DNA from: Haplosporangium gracile
Taxonomy: Eukaryota > Mortierellomycota > Mortierellomycetes > Mortierellales > Mortierellaceae
Direction of reading: 5' to 3'
Assembly: GCA_015499985.1 (NCBI GenBank)
Contig: JAAAUF010000741.1
Coordinates: 1-20,939 of the forward strand
DNA length: 20,939 nucleotides
Below are positions 18,198-20,939 of the stretch, one piece after another. Position 1 is the stretch's first letter, and every line of letters starts with the position of its first letter. The notes below the pieces were generated by a model. It did not search any database. It was not told the origin of the DNA and saw nothing but the letters and a program-made list of their open reading frames with translations. The position numbers and the translations under genes were made by a program.

Positions 18198-18250
18198 CAA
18201 GGAACCGACGAACAATTGAATGCATTAGGATTGATTAGGAAGATGGGAGG

Positions 18251-20884
18251 ATGGGCAATGCTATTCGTTCAATGGGTGAATGCAAACAAGGATTTTTGAA
18301 AGGGTTTGTCCGAAAGAGAGTCGATTTGACACCCCATGGACCAGCATCATGGACCCATGGTCTCAATGGTGAGGATGCTCTCCCACTCCCACAATTGATT
18401 GCATGCGCAAACAAGGCAGGGTAAAGAGCACAAACAAGGCAGGGGTAACCATTCGTTCGTCTCTCTTTGTCTTTTCTTTTCGTTTTCTATTTTTCCCTTT
18501 TGGAACAACGCACAAAAGTACCACTGTGAGTGACTGAATAAGGCATCCCATTGCCGCTCTTTTTCTGTGAAACGTGGTCCATAACAACGCTTCTCAACAC
18601 ACCCGGAGAACAAATAAAGAGCAAGGTCCTCTCACTTCTCTTCTCTTCTCTCTCAGTCATCCCGTCACTCTCTTGCTGACTCTGTGAAGAAGAGGAAGAA
18701 GGGCGCAAATAAAGCAGCACGCTCAATAATGCGAACAAACCCCCTTCCATCTCCTACTCAATTCATTCATCGCCATTTGTTTACTCTCTTGTAAACAAAA
18801 GTGAGTAAGTGAATAGCCCAACCCTTTTTTAATTATTTTTTTTTGGCTTGTTGTCCCTCCATCCATGCATGCCACAATACAACACAGACATGGACATAGG
18901 CATCATACCCACACATAGACAGACAAACGACTGCTTCGAAACCACCACTCGCATCGCATTCATGCTACCTTCCCTCTCCCCCCACCCCATCATCCCTCCC
19001 CCGATTTTTCATTCATTCATGCCATAATTCTTTGTTTTGTTTTAACTATGTCAGGGAATCGGGGCTCAAGATCCCGTGGCACTTTTATTTCCTCGTACAA
19101 AAAACATTAAGATGTCGCTAATGATGAAGAAGCTTTGTTGGTGTGGGTATTGGAATGCCGTAGATTGTGAAAAGACGGGTTGATCAATAAACAACGAGTG
19201 GTTTTCTTTTCCTACACTTTTTTCGCGACATCCGCGGTCAATGTAAACAAGTGTCTGTATGTATCTGTGCCGAACTTTTCATTTGGACATGAACATGCAA
19301 TTTGACTCACTCTCGCCCCTTCTTTGCTATCGTAGTACATGCTTGCTTTCAGGAGAAAAAAACCAGAGTACTTTTTCACATTTTATTATTTTTCTCCGAG
19401 GCTTTCTTATTGTTTTTGTTTAAAGCCTGCCTGACTGGCTGTCGAGATGGATGTGTACGATAATTCTCAAGGTGATAATGGGCTCCCTTTATTTTTTGAT
19501 CTCCTCGTGCTACGGCCTCGTTATTTTGTTTTCTTCGCTATGTTTTCAAACAATCATAGCGCACAAGGAGGTATGTTTGCCATGGAATGAAAGAAAAAGG
19601 GAGAGGCTACAAAGAAGAGGAGGGACAATGCTATCCTAAACTGTTGAATAGGCAGCACAACAACTAATCAACCAATAAAGTCAGTTCCAAAACTTAAAAT
19701 GCAACAACAGTTTACACATGGTGGTTCGAGTCCGCGCAGAAGAAGTAAAAAATCTATGAACGTGTTTTTTCTTTTATTCGTGTTCATGATGGTGGTTCTT
19801 TTAGGGTAATCAGGTATCTCTTTTTTCCCCTTCCCCTTTCTACCTTCTTGATGAAGACTAGGATAAAATTCTATTAGCTACTTGACTCATTCTTTCTCGT
19901 CTCAAGGATCACAACAAAGGCATCGAAATCTGCATGTACATGGTGACATGCAGTGGACTAGGTAGGACAGACACAGTGGTGGCATAGAAAAGTCGACAGG
20001 AAATTTAGGTACAGGACGTGAAAAAGGAATCGGACTAATGGGAGAGCGAGGCTTTCTTTTTTTTTCTGTGTATGCGCATTATTGATACCCTTTTTTCATT
20101 TCAAGAACAAAGGAATAGAGGAAAAAGCAGGGTGTGAAAGGCAGGGATAGGGACAAATGGTATTAGGGAAAGGGAGGTAATTAGGGAGTAAGGCAGCAGC
20201 AGCAGCGGCAGGCAGGAACGGGGGAAATGAAAAAAGGAAACAAGAGATGAGAGCATAGCGCGGATCAGGGACATGGTGGAAGGTAGGACAAGGACAGGCA
20301 CAGGTACACAAGGTAGGGGCGTCATTATCGTCTTGACTGCCGTCATCTTTGGACTGGGGTACCAATAAAACTCTTTAATGCATTTATTTTTTTGAAAGAG
20401 AAAAATTATCACAAGCAAGAAAGAAAGAGAGAGAAAGAAAGGGAGGGAGGCACAGTTCCTCCGCGTAATTCCCATTCCGGTGTCTACTTTTGATCAGTGA
20501 TTAATGATCAATGATGAATGATCACTCTGACTCGTGGATTCGTGGCTCTGCGTCTGAATGTGTCTCTGATCGTGTTTTGATTAATGGCGATGATACATGT
20601 CTTGACACACTCTCTCTTTTTATCTGTGTACTTACTGCACCTGGATTTTTTTTTTTTACTCGGCATAGAAAAACCCCAGACCAACTGATGCTGACCTAAC
20701 CCTAGGCAGCTCATCTATTGTTCTTTTGTTGTTTGTGCTCTTTTTGCTCAATTGTTTGCTTTTTGTTGCTGAAGGTGGCATGCATTAATTCGACACACAA
20801 AGAAAACAGTAGAGAAAAGGTTGACCGCTGATGAGCAGCAAACTATGCCTTGTAAACAAATGCGATCAACCCGCCAGCAATGCT

Positions 20885-20886
<2 letters not shown>
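18251..20886. other. 2.6-kb stretch with no recognisable gene
   Basis: Open frames here are short (longest about 124 codons) and rich in Phe, Ser, Leu and Pro from pyrimidine-biased DNA; none shows a domain or a plausible splice chain. Visible items are T-rich and A-rich runs, ATTC/ATTCATTC motifs around 18760 and 19010, a short GCA repeat (20193-20211) and the TGATCA array at 20491-20524. It may be the long upstream region of a gene beyond the right edge. Confidence 0.45.
20491..20532. repeat. Three TGATCA palindromes at exact 14-bp spacing
   Basis: TGATCA starts at 20491, 20505 and 20519. The first two 14-bp units (tgatcagtgattaa and tgatcaatgatgaa) match at 12 of 14 positions; the third matches mainly in the palindrome. 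Evenly phased short palindromes could be a binding-site array, or a small decayed tandem repeat. Confidence 0.6.

Positions 20887-20939
<53 letters not shown>
20887..20939. repeat. (AG)n microsatellite at the right edge
   Basis: About 25 AG units run to the last base of the window, so the true length is unknown. Confidence 0.95.

Larger units (their letters stand above)
16941..18250. other. Gene-poor region with polypurine tract and possible cryptic minus-strand transcript
   Basis: The plus strand is almost all purine from about 17640 to 18110 (pyrimidine on the minus strand). On the minus strand a TATA-like box (18191-18197) and a CAA-rich leader-like stretch lie upstream of the tract. A possible short terminal exon lies at 17254-17179, ending in an Asp/Asn-rich peptide (DVDNDDYDSNHDMNN) and TGA. 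Long frames here translate only to Ser/Phe/Pro low complexity, so I do not call a CDS. It could also be a distal promoter and 5' UTR intron of the transglutaminase-like gene. Confidence 0.3.

Noticed and set aside
19723..19733. GGTTCGAGTCC, a perfect tRNA B-box-like motif
   Set aside because: The T-stem pairs only 4 bp, there is no matching acceptor strand or A box at the right distance upstream, and no anticodon arm can be drawn. It is most likely chance or a fragment.
20101..20475. A 124-codon minus-strand frame with hydrophobic segments
   Set aside because: Its composition follows the pyrimidine bias of the strand, it has no domain, and its start is weakly placed; I treat it as noncoding.
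20697..20706. Telomere-like sequence aaccctagg
   Set aside because: Only a single copy is present, with no tandem array and no sign of a chromosome end.

Overview
The window is nuclear DNA of a filamentous fungus. Genes are split by short GT-AG introns (most 106-201 nt, one 250, one 358), the proteins carry Gln-, Ser- and Thr-rich tracts, promoters have TATA boxes, and the gene content (SUN-domain protein, HSP70-12 type ATPase, Fmp46 family, transglutaminase-like protein, possible DASH subunit) is eukaryotic and fungal. The intron density plus the HSPA12-like and transglutaminase-like genes suggest an early-diverging lineage such as Mortierellomycota; that placement is inference, as no marker gene is present.

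Layout. 190-2667 (+) is an intronless SUN-domain nuclear-envelope gene. It converges on a four-exon FAD-dependent aromatic-type monooxygenase (5707-3018, -), whose frame I rebuilt through three introns to 733 residues. 5708-7660 is mostly noncoding, with purine-rich tracts and two weak minus-strand protein-like fragments. 9819-7661 (-) is a nine-exon coiled-coil gene rebuilt to 405 residues, with a Spc34-like N-terminus and a winged-helix-like C-terminus. 12830-10137 (-) is a four-exon HSP70-like gene (703 residues) with a long Gln/Tyr/Gly-rich N-terminal extension. It is divergent from a two-exon Fmp46-family redox protein (13780-14348, +, 130 residues). That gene converges on a two-exon transglutaminase-like gene (16818-14637, -, 643 residues). 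16819-20939 contains no gene I can name: promoter elements, a long polypurine tract, a possible cryptic minus-strand transcript, a 14-bp-period repeat of a TGATCA palindrome and a terminal (AG)n microsatellite.

The genes do not form an evident pathway or cluster; this looks like ordinary genic DNA. SUN and possible DASH proteins both act at the nucleus/spindle, but nothing in the sequence ties them together. The most interesting points are the prion-like N-terminus on the HSP70-like protein, the possible Spc34/winged-helix architecture, the SUN domain that seems to lack the KASH-bonding cysteine, the transglutaminase-like protein with an intact triad, and the 14-bp TGATCA array. I did not find a convincing wholly new system. 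All exon boundaries were deduced by eye from splice sites, frame and protein-family continuity.
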